This document shows positions 44,334-50,815 of a DNA stretch of 50,815 nucleotides, piece after piece. The stretch comes from CALCCV01 sp964388665 (GTDB lineage Bacteria; Bdellovibrionota; Bdellovibrionia; Bdellovibrionales; Bdellovibrionaceae). The notes beneath the pieces were generated by a model. It did not search any database. It saw only the letters and a program-made list of their open reading frames with translations, and had not been told where the DNA came from. The position numbers and the translations under genes were made by a program. Where the stretch lies: contig CAYMBJ010000025.1 in the NCBI GenBank assembly GCA_964388665.1, positions 1 to 50,815 of the forward strand, written 5' to 3'. Position 1 is the stretch's first letter; every line of letters begins with the position of its first letter.

Positions 44334-44951
44334 TTAAAAGTTTTCGATCATTCGTGCGTGTGCCTCAATGGACATCGAGCGGGAGAGCTGCTCCAAATTG
44401 ATTCTTTTTGCAGAAAGATTATAAAGTGCATTGGTGGAGTTCAGGCCTGGAATCGACACAGCGGAAGCGGGAAAAGTCTTCTCGTTTGAGAGGGTGTCTT
44501 CCCAGATCACCGTTTCGTTGTCCAATCGAATCACTTTGTAGTGAACTCGAGCCAAGACGCGAAACTGTCGGCCCAAGACGATGTCAGGGTTGGCGTAGCC
44601 CGAAAGTTTATCGATGGACTCGACCGTGTACTTGACACCCAAGATTTCGCCCACAATCATCACCTCAGCCTGGCTTTTCGGAACAATTTCAGCCACGCGG
44701 GAACGGTGAAACTCTTCGGTCAAGTGATTGGTGAAAAAGGCCTCAATGCCCGAGTTCATGGAAAAATTTTGAAAGACTGGAATCGTGGCTTTGGTGAAGC
44801 CACCCGGTAAGATTCGCTTCCTCTGACCCCATTCATAACTGGAGCAGGCCATGAGAGAGGTCGCAATCATCGAGCCCAATAGCAAATGCCTTAGGAGGCG
44901 AAGGGGTCTGGGAAAATTATTTTGAATTTGTTGGGCGACTCGTTGATTCAT
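44334..44951 (-). CDS. lptE: LptE-like lipopolysaccharide assembly lipoprotein
   Basis: A 205-residue lipoprotein with a long basic start, the hydrophobic LLLGSMIATSLMAC (lipobox LMAC), then SSYEWGQRKRILPGGFTKATIPVFQNFSMNSGIEAFFTNHLTEEF, the LptE/RlpB family opening (YxF, lpxxxxtIxVPxFxNxtxxxxlE). Family members plug the LptD pore in the outer membrane. The lptE-holA order is conserved in many proteobacteria and supports both calls. ATG 44951 is the first Met near the signal peptide; a frame goes to 44987 but no ribosome site is visible. Confidence 0.85.
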   Translation of the reverse strand: MNQRVAQQIQNNFPRPLRLLRHLLLGSMIATSLMACSSYEWGQRKRILPGGFTKATIPVFQNFSMNSGIEAFFTNHLTEEFHRSRVAEIVPKSQAEVMIVGEILGVKYTVESIDKLSGYANPDIVLGRQFRVLARVHYKVIRLDNETVIWEDTLSNEKTFPASAVSIPGLNSTNALYNLSAKRINLEQLSRSMSIEAHARMIENF

Positions 44952-44978
44952 CACTATGCTGATACCATAAAGGAATTT

Positions 44979-44996
44979 ATGATCCAATCATTATGA
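44979..44996 (+). other. Five-codon mini-ORF overlapping aminotransferase start
   Basis: ATG 44979 with AAAGGAA just upstream encodes MIQSL and stops at TGA 44994-44996, overlapping the first ATG of the aminotransferase (44993) as ATGA. The aminotransferase ATG itself has no ribosome site, so this leader could load ribosomes for it. Confidence 0.35.
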
Positions 44997-46240
44997 AAAC
45001 AGCCATTATGAATTCTGCCATCGAGAAATCTACCATTATGAAATCTACATCAGAGAAGTATTGCTTATTTGCCCCAGGACCCGTTCAAATCCATCCTGAA
45101 GTGCAGAAGATTCTGGCAGATCCGATGATTCATCATCGGACGCCTTTATTCGATGCAATACTCAAGCGGGTTTTGGTCAATATCAAAGGCGTTTTCGACA
45201 CAAGAAGTGATGTGGTGATGCTCTCGGCCACGGGCAGTGGTGGCATGGAGGCAGCTGTGGTCAATTTTGTGAGCCCCGGAGACAAAGTGCTGTGCATAGT
45301 TTCTGGAAAGTTTGGCGAGCGCTGGCAGGAGATGTTGCAACGCTATGGCTGTGAGGTCATAGCCTACGCGGTCCCATGGGGAGAGAGCGCGGATGTCGAA
45401 GAGGTCAAAAAGCTATTGGAAGCGCATCAAGATTTGCGAGCCCTCTACACCCAGGCTTGTGAGACCAGCACCGGAGCTCTGCATCCGCTCGCAGCTATCG
45501 GTAAACTCTTAAATGGGCAATCGAAAGTGAATAATCAGGCGTCGCCGCTCTTTATTGTGGATGGCATCACTGCGGTGGGCGCATTTCCAGTAAAAATGGA
45601 TGAGTGGAGCATTGATGTTCTTGTTGCGGGTTCGCAGAAGGCCTTTATGTTGCCCACGGGAATGAGTTTTGTGGGGCTGTCTGCTCGAGCGCAGCAGGCC
45701 TACGGAAAAGGTTTTCGTTTTTATTTTGATTTAGAAAAAGAAATCAAGGCCAATAAAAAGGGCGAAACTTTTTTCAGTTCCAATGTGTCTTTGATCAAGG
45801 CTTTGGATGTGGTGCTTGAAATGTGGTCAAGGCAGGGCCTAGCAGATCACTATGCCGAGATCGCCAAAAGAGCGCAATGGACTCGCGAGTTGGCGGCACG
45901 CTTGGGTTTGCCGATCTTTCCGAAGCAACCCAGTGACTCGCTCACAGTGTTGCGCATGCCTGAGGGCATGGACTCTCAAGCGCTGCGAAATTGGCTCGAG
46001 AAAGAAAAAAATATCACTGTGATTGGTGGGCAGGATGAACTCAAGGGCAAAGTCATTCGCATCGGTCACATGGGTCACTTGCAGCCGCTGGATCAATGGC
46101 AGCTTTTAGGTAGCTTCTATGAAGCGCTAGAGAATTTTGGCTACAGACCACCTGAAACTTTGGCAAGCCTGAGAGAGTGGACTGCAGAGTATTTGCAGAT
46201 CGAACCGCCGGCAGTGAGTGATAGCAAAGTGAGCACATAA
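44993..46240 (+). CDS. Class V aminotransferase (alanine-glyoxylate / phosphoserine type)
   Basis: A 415-residue PLP enzyme. FAPGPVQIHPEVQKIL (25-40), HHRTPLFDAIL, TGSGGMEAAV (80-89), the cofactor Asp190 in FIVDGITAVGAFP and Schiff-base Lys216 in AGSQKAFMLPTG are hallmarks of the SgaA/AGAT branch. Its coupling by a 1-base overlap (TAATG) to a 2-hydroxyacid dehydrogenase suggests phosphoserine or serine formation, as in other bacteria that lack SerC; this is inference. The first 20 residues are imperfect repeats (IMNS, IMKS) with starts at 44993, 45008 and 45038 all possible. Confidence 0.85.
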   Translation: MKTAIMNSAIEKSTIMKSTSEKYCLFAPGPVQIHPEVQKILADPMIHHRTPLFDAILKRVLVNIKGVFDTRSDVVMLSATGSGGMEAAVVNFVSPGDKVLCIVSGKFGERWQEMLQRYGCEVIAYAVPWGESADVEEVKKLLEAHQDLRALYTQACETSTGALHPLAAIGKLLNGQSKVNNQASPLFIVDGITAVGAFPVKMDEWSIDVLVAGSQKAFMLPTGMSFVGLSARAQQAYGKGFRFYFDLEKEIKANKKGETFFSSNVSLIKALDVVLEMWSRQGLADHYAEIAKRAQWTRELAARLGLPIFPKQPSDSLTVLRMPEGMDSQALRNWLEKEKNITVIGGQDELKGKVIRIGHMGHLQPLDQWQLLGSFYEALENFGYRPPETLASLREWTAEYLQIEPPAVSDSKVST

Positions 46241-47229
46241 TGAAAAAGCGCATTCTGATCTGTGGTCGCTTTGCACCCGAAAGTATTGCCTATCTGACGC
46301 AGTTTCAAGAGTATGAAGTCATGAGAGTGGCGCAGCCAAGCGAAGTGACGCCGGCCTTGCTCTCTTCAAGTTCAGCTCTCATCATTCGTTCCAACTTTGT
46401 GATTACAGATAAAATTTTGCAACAGGCCTCTGGTGTGCAGGTGATTGTTTCGGCAACTTCGGGCTTTGATCACATGGACTTAGAGGCCACGCAAAAATGG
46501 GGCATCACCGTCATGTACACGCCTCAGGCCAATGTGGACAGTGTCACTCAATTTACGTGGTCTTTTATCTTGCAGTCACAAAGCAAAATGTTTTTGGGTC
46601 AAAAGAACCTGAAGGCGGGCGGTTGGAAGGACACAGAGCTCTTGGGCAACGAGTTGCGCGGGCGCACACTCGGACTGGTGGGCCTGGGCCGCATTGGCAA
46701 GCAGGTCTCGCAGTTGGGCCGCTGGTTTGGTATGCATTTGGTTGCCTATGATCCCTATATCAGCGAGGCAGAATTTCGCATCAATGAGGTGGAGCGATTG
46801 AGCTATGAGGAGTTGCTCAAAGTCGCTGACATCATCAGCTTTCATGTTCCAAAAACCAAAGAAACCACCAATATGCTCAATCGCAGTCACTTTGAATACA
46901 TCAATCGAGGAGTGGCCATCATCAACACCTCTCGCGGCGGGTTGATTCAAGAGGACGATCTGGTGGAGGCCCTGCGCTCGGGCGCCGTGAGCTTTGCTGG
47001 CTTGGATGTATTCTCTAAAGAGCCTCTGTCGCGAGATTCACAACTCTTGCAATTGCCACAGGTCATGCTCACGCCACATATGGCCGCTATGACCGAGGAT
47101 GCGTTTTTTAAGTCATCGCAAATGGCAGCAGAAAAGGTTGTAAAGTTTTTGCGCGAGGGTCTCGCTCAAGATGTATTGCCTCCCAAAGAGGAGTGGTACC
47201 GCGAGGATCAGGGCCAAAGTTCTCAATAA
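46240..47229 (+). CDS. D-2-hydroxyacid dehydrogenase (phosphoglycerate dehydrogenase-like)
   Basis: A 329-residue NAD-dependent enzyme. GRTLGLVGLGRIGKQV (141-156, GxGxxG) is the nucleotide loop; the acidic tip is in YDPY. The catalytic set is Arg232 (NTSRGG), Glu261 (FSKEPL) and His280 (TPHMAAMT). It lacks the regulatory ACT domain of long SerA. With the upstream aminotransferase it probably converts 3-phosphoglycerate to phosphohydroxypyruvate for serine; glyoxylate or hydroxypyruvate reduction is the alternative. The ATG overlaps the aminotransferase stop. Confidence 0.87.
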   Translation: MKKRILICGRFAPESIAYLTQFQEYEVMRVAQPSEVTPALLSSSSALIIRSNFVITDKILQQASGVQVIVSATSGFDHMDLEATQKWGITVMYTPQANVDSVTQFTWSFILQSQSKMFLGQKNLKAGGWKDTELLGNELRGRTLGLVGLGRIGKQVSQLGRWFGMHLVAYDPYISEAEFRINEVERLSYEELLKVADIISFHVPKTKETTNMLNRSHFEYINRGVAIINTSRGGLIQEDDLVEALRSGAVSFAGLDVFSKEPLSRDSQLLQLPQVMLTPHMAAMTEDAFFKSSQMAAEKVVKFLREGLAQDVLPPKEEWYREDQGQSSQ

Positions 47230-47287
47230 AATTCAGCACTGGGGGCGAGGAGCAGGGCGTGATGCATGGACATGGGGGCAGGTCTGT

Positions 47288-47338
47288 GCAAATTTCTCCT
47301 GTTTGTGACTTTTGAATTCGTTACTGAAGGAGATTTGC
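47288..47338 (+). promoter_or_regulatory. Hairpin that can mask the purA ribosome binding site
   Basis: GCAAAT (47288-47293) can pair with ATTTGC (47333-47338) and CTCCT (47296-47300) with AGGAG (47328-47332), with a two-base bulge on the left and a 27-base loop. The AGGAG is the ribosome site 6 bases before the purA GTG. Pairing would block initiation, so translational control is possible. Confidence 0.5.
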
Positions 47339-48637
47339 GTGCCTGGAATCGTTGTCGTTGGTGCTCAGTGGGGAGATGAAGGCAAAGGCAAAGTGGTCGA
47401 TGTTTTTGCCGAAAAGGCCGATATGGTCATTCGCTACCAGGGTGGCTCAAATGCCGGGCACACATTGGTGGTAAACGGCAAGAAGACGGTTCTCCATTTG
47501 CTACCAAGCGGAGTTTTGCGCCCAGACACCCTCTGCGCCATCGCACCGGGTGTTGTCGTGGATATTTACGGGTTGGTTGATGAAATTAAAGGCATTCGTG
47601 CCGCTGGATTTTTGCAAAACCCAAAGCAGCTGATGATTTCTGAAACTTGTTCGGTGATTTTGCCATTTCATAAGACTCTCGATCAGTTTCGCGAAAAACA
47701 ACTGGATCTCAACAAGATCGGCACCACCGGCAAGGGCATTGGTCCTGCCTATGAAGACCGGGCCGCTCGGCGAGCCGTTCTCTTTAGTGATCTGTTCGAC
47801 GAAAAGGTTTTGCGCGAAAAGTTGACTTTGGCTTTGGCAGAAAAAAATTCACTGTTCACAAACCTCTATGGTTCCAAACCGGTGAGCGTCGATGAAACGG
47901 TAGCTGGAATTGCGCCACTATTGGAGACTCTCTCTCAGTACCGCTCTCGAGAATTTTCGCTCGTGCTTTCAAAGTATTTGAAGTCAGGCAAGCGGATTCT
48001 CTTTGAGGGCGCTCAGGGCACCTTGTTGGACGTCTGGCATGGAACTTATCCCTTTGTCACAAGCTCATCGACCCTGGCGGCCAATGCTTGCGTCAGCAGT
48101 GGCATTGGGCCCATGGCCATAAATAAAATCATTGGTGTATTCAAGGCCTACACCACTCGTGTTGGCAGCGGTCCCTTTCCAACGGAACTCAATGATGACG
48201 TGGGCGAGCGCCTGCGAAAAGAGGGCGCTGAGTTTGGTGCGACCACGGGGCGCCCGCGCCGCTGTGGCTGGTTGGACCTGGTGGCTCTGCGCACGGCCAT
48301 CAAGCTCAATGGAATCACCAATCTGGCAATGATGAAGCTCGATGTGCTGAGTGGGCATGATCGTATTGGCGTGTGCACTGGATATAAAATTCGCGGTGAG
48401 ACGGTGACAGATCTGCCACTTTTTTATGGTGAAATCGAGCACGCAGAGCCGATTTTTGAGTATTTGCCAGGCTGGCAGGATGATTTGAGCAAGATCACCA
48501 ATTTGAAAGATTTGCCGCGCATGGCGACCAACTATTTAGATTTCTTGGGAAGTCAGTTGGGCACGCCAATAGACGTGATATCGGTAGGGCCAGGGCGAGA
48601 ACAAACGCTTTGGGTGAAACCGCTGTTTTCAGAATAA
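47339..48637 (+). CDS. purA: Adenylosuccinate synthetase
   Basis: A 432-residue GTP-dependent enzyme that joins IMP and aspartate to make adenylosuccinate in AMP synthesis. GAQWGDEGKGK gives catalytic Asp13 and GGSNAGHTL gives His41, at the same positions as in well-studied PurA. TTGKGIGPAYEDRAAR, FEGAQGTLLDVWHGTYPFVTSS, YTTRVGSGPFPTEL and TTGRPRRCGWLDLVALR follow in family order. GTG 47339 with AAGGAG 6 bases before it is preferred to an upstream frame start at 47312. Probably the last gene before the tRNA pair. Confidence 0.97.
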   Translation: MPGIVVVGAQWGDEGKGKVVDVFAEKADMVIRYQGGSNAGHTLVVNGKKTVLHLLPSGVLRPDTLCAIAPGVVVDIYGLVDEIKGIRAAGFLQNPKQLMISETCSVILPFHKTLDQFREKQLDLNKIGTTGKGIGPAYEDRAARRAVLFSDLFDEKVLREKLTLALAEKNSLFTNLYGSKPVSVDETVAGIAPLLETLSQYRSREFSLVLSKYLKSGKRILFEGAQGTLLDVWHGTYPFVTSSSTLAANACVSSGIGPMAINKIIGVFKAYTTRVGSGPFPTELNDDVGERLRKEGAEFGATTGRPRRCGWLDLVALRTAIKLNGITNLAMMKLDVLSGHDRIGVCTGYKIRGETVTDLPLFYGEIEHAEPIFEYLPGWQDDLSKITNLKDLPRMATNYLDFLGSQLGTPIDVISVGPGREQTLWVKPLFSE

Positions 48638-48688
48638 GATTGAGATTAAAGCATGATGCACATAGTTTTACCAAAAATAAATTCATTG

Positions 48689-48717
48689 TTGACATCAATT
48701 CTCTTTTCAACCAAATT
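48689..48717 (+). promoter_or_regulatory. Possible tRNA promoter
   Basis: A perfect TTGACA at 48689-48694 is followed after 17 bases by CAAATT (48712-48717), a poor -10 match, 25 bases before tRNA-Lys. The -35 box is convincing, the -10 is not. Confidence 0.35.
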
Positions 48718-48741
48718 CGAAAACTCTTTGGAGAGAAAAGT

Positions 48742-48817
48742 GAGTTGTTAGCTCAGTTGGTAGAGCACTTCACTTTTAATGAAGGGGTCGATGGTTCGAG
48801 CCCATCACGACTCACCA
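48742..48817 (+). tRNA. tRNA-Lys(TTT)
   Basis: A complete 76-base cloverleaf. The acceptor stem GAGTTGT pairs with ACGACTC with one G-T pair; the D arm GCTCAGTTGGTAGAGC, anticodon stem CTTCA/TGAAG with loop CTTTTAA (anticodon TTT) and T arm with GGTTCGAGCCC are present. Discriminator A and an encoded CCA end it. A run of nine T follows directly. It lies 104 bases after purA. Confidence 0.97.
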
Positions 48818-48885
48818 TTTTTTTTTCAAAGAGTCAGACTTTGTTTTTAATTTCCGTAAAAGCGAGTCGATACAAAATGTCTCAG

Positions 48886-48961
48886 GTCCCCATCGTCTAG
48901 AGGCCTAGGACAACTCCCTTTCACGGAGTAGACCGGGGTTCGAATCCCCGTGGGGACGCCA
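48886..48961 (+). tRNA. tRNA-Glu(TTC)
   Basis: A complete 76-base tRNA. Acceptor stem GTCCCCA/TGGGGAC, D arm GTCTAGAGGCCTAGGAC, anticodon stem ACTCC/GGAGT with loop CTTTCAC (anticodon TTC), T arm CGGGGTTCGAATCCCCG, discriminator G and encoded CCA. Probably co-transcribed with tRNA-Lys 68 bases upstream. Its 3' half is the presumed insertion target of the element that follows, and the gene is intact at this junction. Confidence 0.97.
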
Positions 48962-49006
48962 ATAAACTTCAAAAGTTTAATAATTTCAACTGTTTATAAA
49001 ATTAGA

Positions 49007-49035
49007 CAGCGTTAAATTTAACGCTGTTAACGCTG
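49007..49035. repeat. 20-bp palindrome plus tandem half-site upstream of integrase
   Basis: CAGCGTTAAATTTAACGCTG (49007-49026) is a perfect palindrome, and the half-site TTAACGCTG (49018-49026) is repeated immediately at 49027-49035. This gives three copies of one 9-base half-site 53-81 bases before the integrase start. Arm-type integrase sites or a repressor operator are the likely roles. Confidence 0.7.
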
Positions 49036-49087
49036 TTGAGATTTCAGTCTTCCCAAGGGACTCCGATAACCATATTGGAGGTTTTTC

Positions 49088-50191
49088 GTGGGTTTCATGG
49101 TCCGTAAATCATCTAAGTATCCCTATCGTCTAATTGAGCAAGTCTACACACCAAAGAAGACAGAGAAGGTAATCCCAAGGGAGTCCTATATATCCTTTGG
49201 TTTCAATCCCAGCATGTCTATAGAGGAAGCAAAGAAGAGAGCGAGTCAGCTCAATAAGCAAAATGAACTAGAACGTAAGAAGATGGTGGATGCTGCAAGA
49301 CGAATTGAGAATGACAAGCAAATCGATTTTGCCTACCTACCTAAGTCAGCAGTTTCATCGTTTGAAGCCCAACTTAAAAAACTCTACTCCGACAATGAAT
49401 CACGGCTCAACAACATCATGAAGCAATGGACCATCGTGCAGAAGATGCTCTCTAAACTTGCGCTTGATCCAGTCAACTATGGAAAAAATCAGGATGAGTT
49501 TTATCTGTATTATCGTGAAAAGAAATGGGGTCCAGACTATATCAAGAAACTGAACTGGTTGTTAAATCAATGGGGTGCCTATTATTGCAAGAAGAACGGC
49601 CAATTTTATGATCCTGTAAAAAAGCTCACGTTGATTCAGCGTGAAAAGATCAATGACCTTAGAGAGGATTTGCCAGGGAAGAAGGGACCAGCTGATCCTC
49701 TGAAATGGGAAAAGCTTAAGGCCGTCAAATCAACCTTTGCAAACGAAGATTTAATTCTCAAGTGGAACTGGATGTTTATTGCTCTGTGGTTCGGACTTCG
49801 TCCAGTGGAGATGGGCCACATCAAGAATGGGAAGCATTTTAAGATAGAAAACGACTTCGAACACAAGATCAAAGTTCTGCAAGTGTATCAATCTAAACTT
49901 GTGAGCAAGCCCAAGGCTGAACGTTGGAAAACCATTCCTGTGTTTTTTGAAGAGCAAAAGGAAGCATTAAGATTGATTGAGTCTGGAGATTTTGAGAGGC
50001 CACTCAACAAGACCCTCAAAAGACTCATTGCTGATAAGATTGAGACGTACAGCCCTCGCAAAGGTTTTACTGATCTGATGCTCATAAAGGGCTTCAGTCT
50101 AGAGGACATCAGTATATTCTTAGGTCATGCTGACATCTCGATGACCTGGAAGCACTACAAGAACAAGAAAACCTTCAAGCTGCCAGGTTGA
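49088..50191 (+). CDS. Tyrosine recombinase (phage-type integrase)
   Basis: A 367-residue site-specific recombinase. The N-terminal ~100 residues are lysine-rich (arm-binding style, SYISFGFNPSMSIEEAKKRASQLNKQ); a core-binding helical domain follows (VQKMLSKLAL...DYIKKLNWLLNQWGAYY). Catalytic parts: Arg in WFGLRPVEM, the R-containing SPRKGFTDLMLIKG block (box II region, where the usual HxxR is altered), LGHADISM and the nucleophile in WKHYKNKK. GTG 49088 follows GGAGG by 7 bases. Position at tRNA-Glu implies integration there. A-rich codon use differs mildly from the core genes. Confidence 0.85.
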   Translation: MGFMVRKSSKYPYRLIEQVYTPKKTEKVIPRESYISFGFNPSMSIEEAKKRASQLNKQNELERKKMVDAARRIENDKQIDFAYLPKSAVSSFEAQLKKLYSDNESRLNNIMKQWTIVQKMLSKLALDPVNYGKNQDEFYLYYREKKWGPDYIKKLNWLLNQWGAYYCKKNGQFYDPVKKLTLIQREKINDLREDLPGKKGPADPLKWEKLKAVKSTFANEDLILKWNWMFIALWFGLRPVEMGHIKNGKHFKIENDFEHKIKVLQVYQSKLVSKPKAERWKTIPVFFEEQKEALRLIESGDFERPLNKTLKRLIADKIETYSPRKGFTDLMLIKGFSLEDISIFLGHADISMTWKHYKNKKTFKLPG

Positions 50192-50235
50192 ATTTAACAA
50201 TGAAAGGGAGCAATCCTCGCTGCGGAGGGCGTAGG

Positions 50236-50754
50236 CTAGCTTGAAAAATTACGATGAGAGAGTTTGATGATCTCCAAGATTAGCTCTTTCTTCGATGCCA
50301 ATTCGGCAGAAGTAAGGTTAATATATGCTCGAGACTCTCTTTCATAATATTTACTAAATTCAACTTTATCTCGATAGGCTTCGACATCACTAGGCTTTAA
50401 GACAACGCCAATTCGGCAATTGCCTCTCCTTTGAGGAAATAGCATACAAAAATTATTTGATTTTCCATTTTCAAGCGTTCCTAAATACTGCTGGTTGTAC
50501 TTGATTGAAAGGTTGGAAATGCTTTTCTGAATATCTTTGAAGAGTTCTTCAAGAATCTTGAGACTTTCGGGAGTTTTCTTTTCCCAGTAGGCTCTGTCTA
50601 CCTCTACATACTCTTCCAATTCATCGTCGTCACCTGGGGTAAAGATGTCCAGCACACGGACGAAGCTTAAGCTTACAAATTTATCGATCTTAAAAGCTCG
50701 CATTTGAATTGCTATTAATGGAATTTGGTTGTTGAAAAGACTGATAACATTCAA
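50236..50754 (-). CDS. C-terminal part of a DUF5655-like protein, probably truncated
   Basis: A 172-residue frame opening at TTG 50754 without a ribosome site. Upstream codons stay open and protein-like (INFILTQDTSRFLNV) until TAA at 50800-50802, so the true N-terminus seems lost to a stop or lies in another frame beyond the window. LEELFKDIQKSISNLSIKY and FCMLFPQRRGNCRIGVVLKP resemble DUF5655 domains, which occur with NucS/DUF91-like nuclease domains; this match is from memory. The gene faces the integrase, 44 bases away. It could be cargo of the element. Confidence 0.45.
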   Translation of the reverse strand: MNVISLFNNQIPLIAIQMRAFKIDKFVSLSFVRVLDIFTPGDDDELEEYVEVDRAYWEKKTPESLKILEELFKDIQKSISNLSIKYNQQYLGTLENGKSNNFCMLFPQRRGNCRIGVVLKPSDVEAYRDKVEFSKYYERESRAYINLTSAELASKKELILEIIKLSHRNFSS

Positions 50755-50815
50755 GAAGCGACTAGTGTCCTGAGTCAGGATAAAATTGATATTTAATTTT
50801 TATGCAGCCTCGAAG

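Larger units (their letters stand above)
48930..50815 (+). mobile_element. Integrase end of an element inserted at tRNA-Glu (partial)
   Basis: An integrase gene begins 127 bases after the 3' end of tRNA-Glu and reads away from it. Together with a palindromic region between them and an unrelated truncated gene beyond, this is the usual layout of an integrative element at a tRNA gene. The core attachment site is expected within the T-arm/acceptor segment (about 48930-48961); the second copy was not found in the window, so the element continues past 50815. The limits are inferred. Confidence 0.65.

Overview
The window looks like chromosome of a predatory-type or related Bdellovibrionota bacterium. 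This is an inference from family content: a TIGR02147-type regulator (a family expanded in Bdellovibrio-like and Fibrobacter genomes), many lipoproteins and small outer-membrane proteins of no known family, a von Willebrand-like exported protein, and a very dense signalling repertoire. Genes are tightly packed, many with 4-base ATGA/GTGA overlaps. GTG and TTG starts with good AGGAG sites are common.

Layout. 1-7711: surface and exported proteins, namely a 5'-truncated VWA-like protein, a HEAT-repeat protein, an acidic Met/Pro-rich lipoprotein, and a three-gene minus-strand operon (lipoprotein, exported protein, exported metzincin-type metalloprotease). A TIGR02147-family protein is transcribed divergently from that operon. 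7712-14804: a Tat-exported flavin amine oxidase, an outer-membrane protein, a ribosome hibernation factor, a small membrane protein, a Ca2+/cation antiporter, a decayed nhaA pseudogene, a small exported protein and a hemolysin III family protein. Two elaborate compound inverted repeats lie here, each reaching into the stop codon of a neighbouring gene. 14881-22317: a signalling block (HPt protein, OmpR-type regulator, two receiver-only proteins, a short-chain dehydrogenase, a CheX-like phosphatase, a PAS/CheA-like kinase with no recognisable CheW domain, a CheY). 22394-25162: two exported proteins and a methyltransferase. 25178-32207: a second signalling block (PAS-PAS histidine kinase, CheB-CheR-PAS fusion, triple-receiver hybrid kinase).

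32228-48637 is mostly core: IMP dehydrogenase/GMP reductase family, murI, htpX, a three-gene RND efflux operon, a DUF3095 cyclase-like protein facing a PilZ protein, holA-lptE, an aminotransferase with a 2-hydroxyacid dehydrogenase (probable serine-type pair), and purA with a hairpin that can mask its ribosome binding site. 48742-48961 holds tRNA-Lys(TTT) and tRNA-Glu(TTC). A tyrosine recombinase follows immediately, so the right end (about 48962-50815) is read as the integrase end of an element inserted at tRNA-Glu. The last gene appears 5'-truncated.

The best candidates for something undescribed are the CheA-like/CheX/CheY module without CheW or receptors, the stop-codon-overlapping nested palindromes, and the tRNA-Glu island whose far end lies outside the window. 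All functions are read from motifs; no database search was possible.
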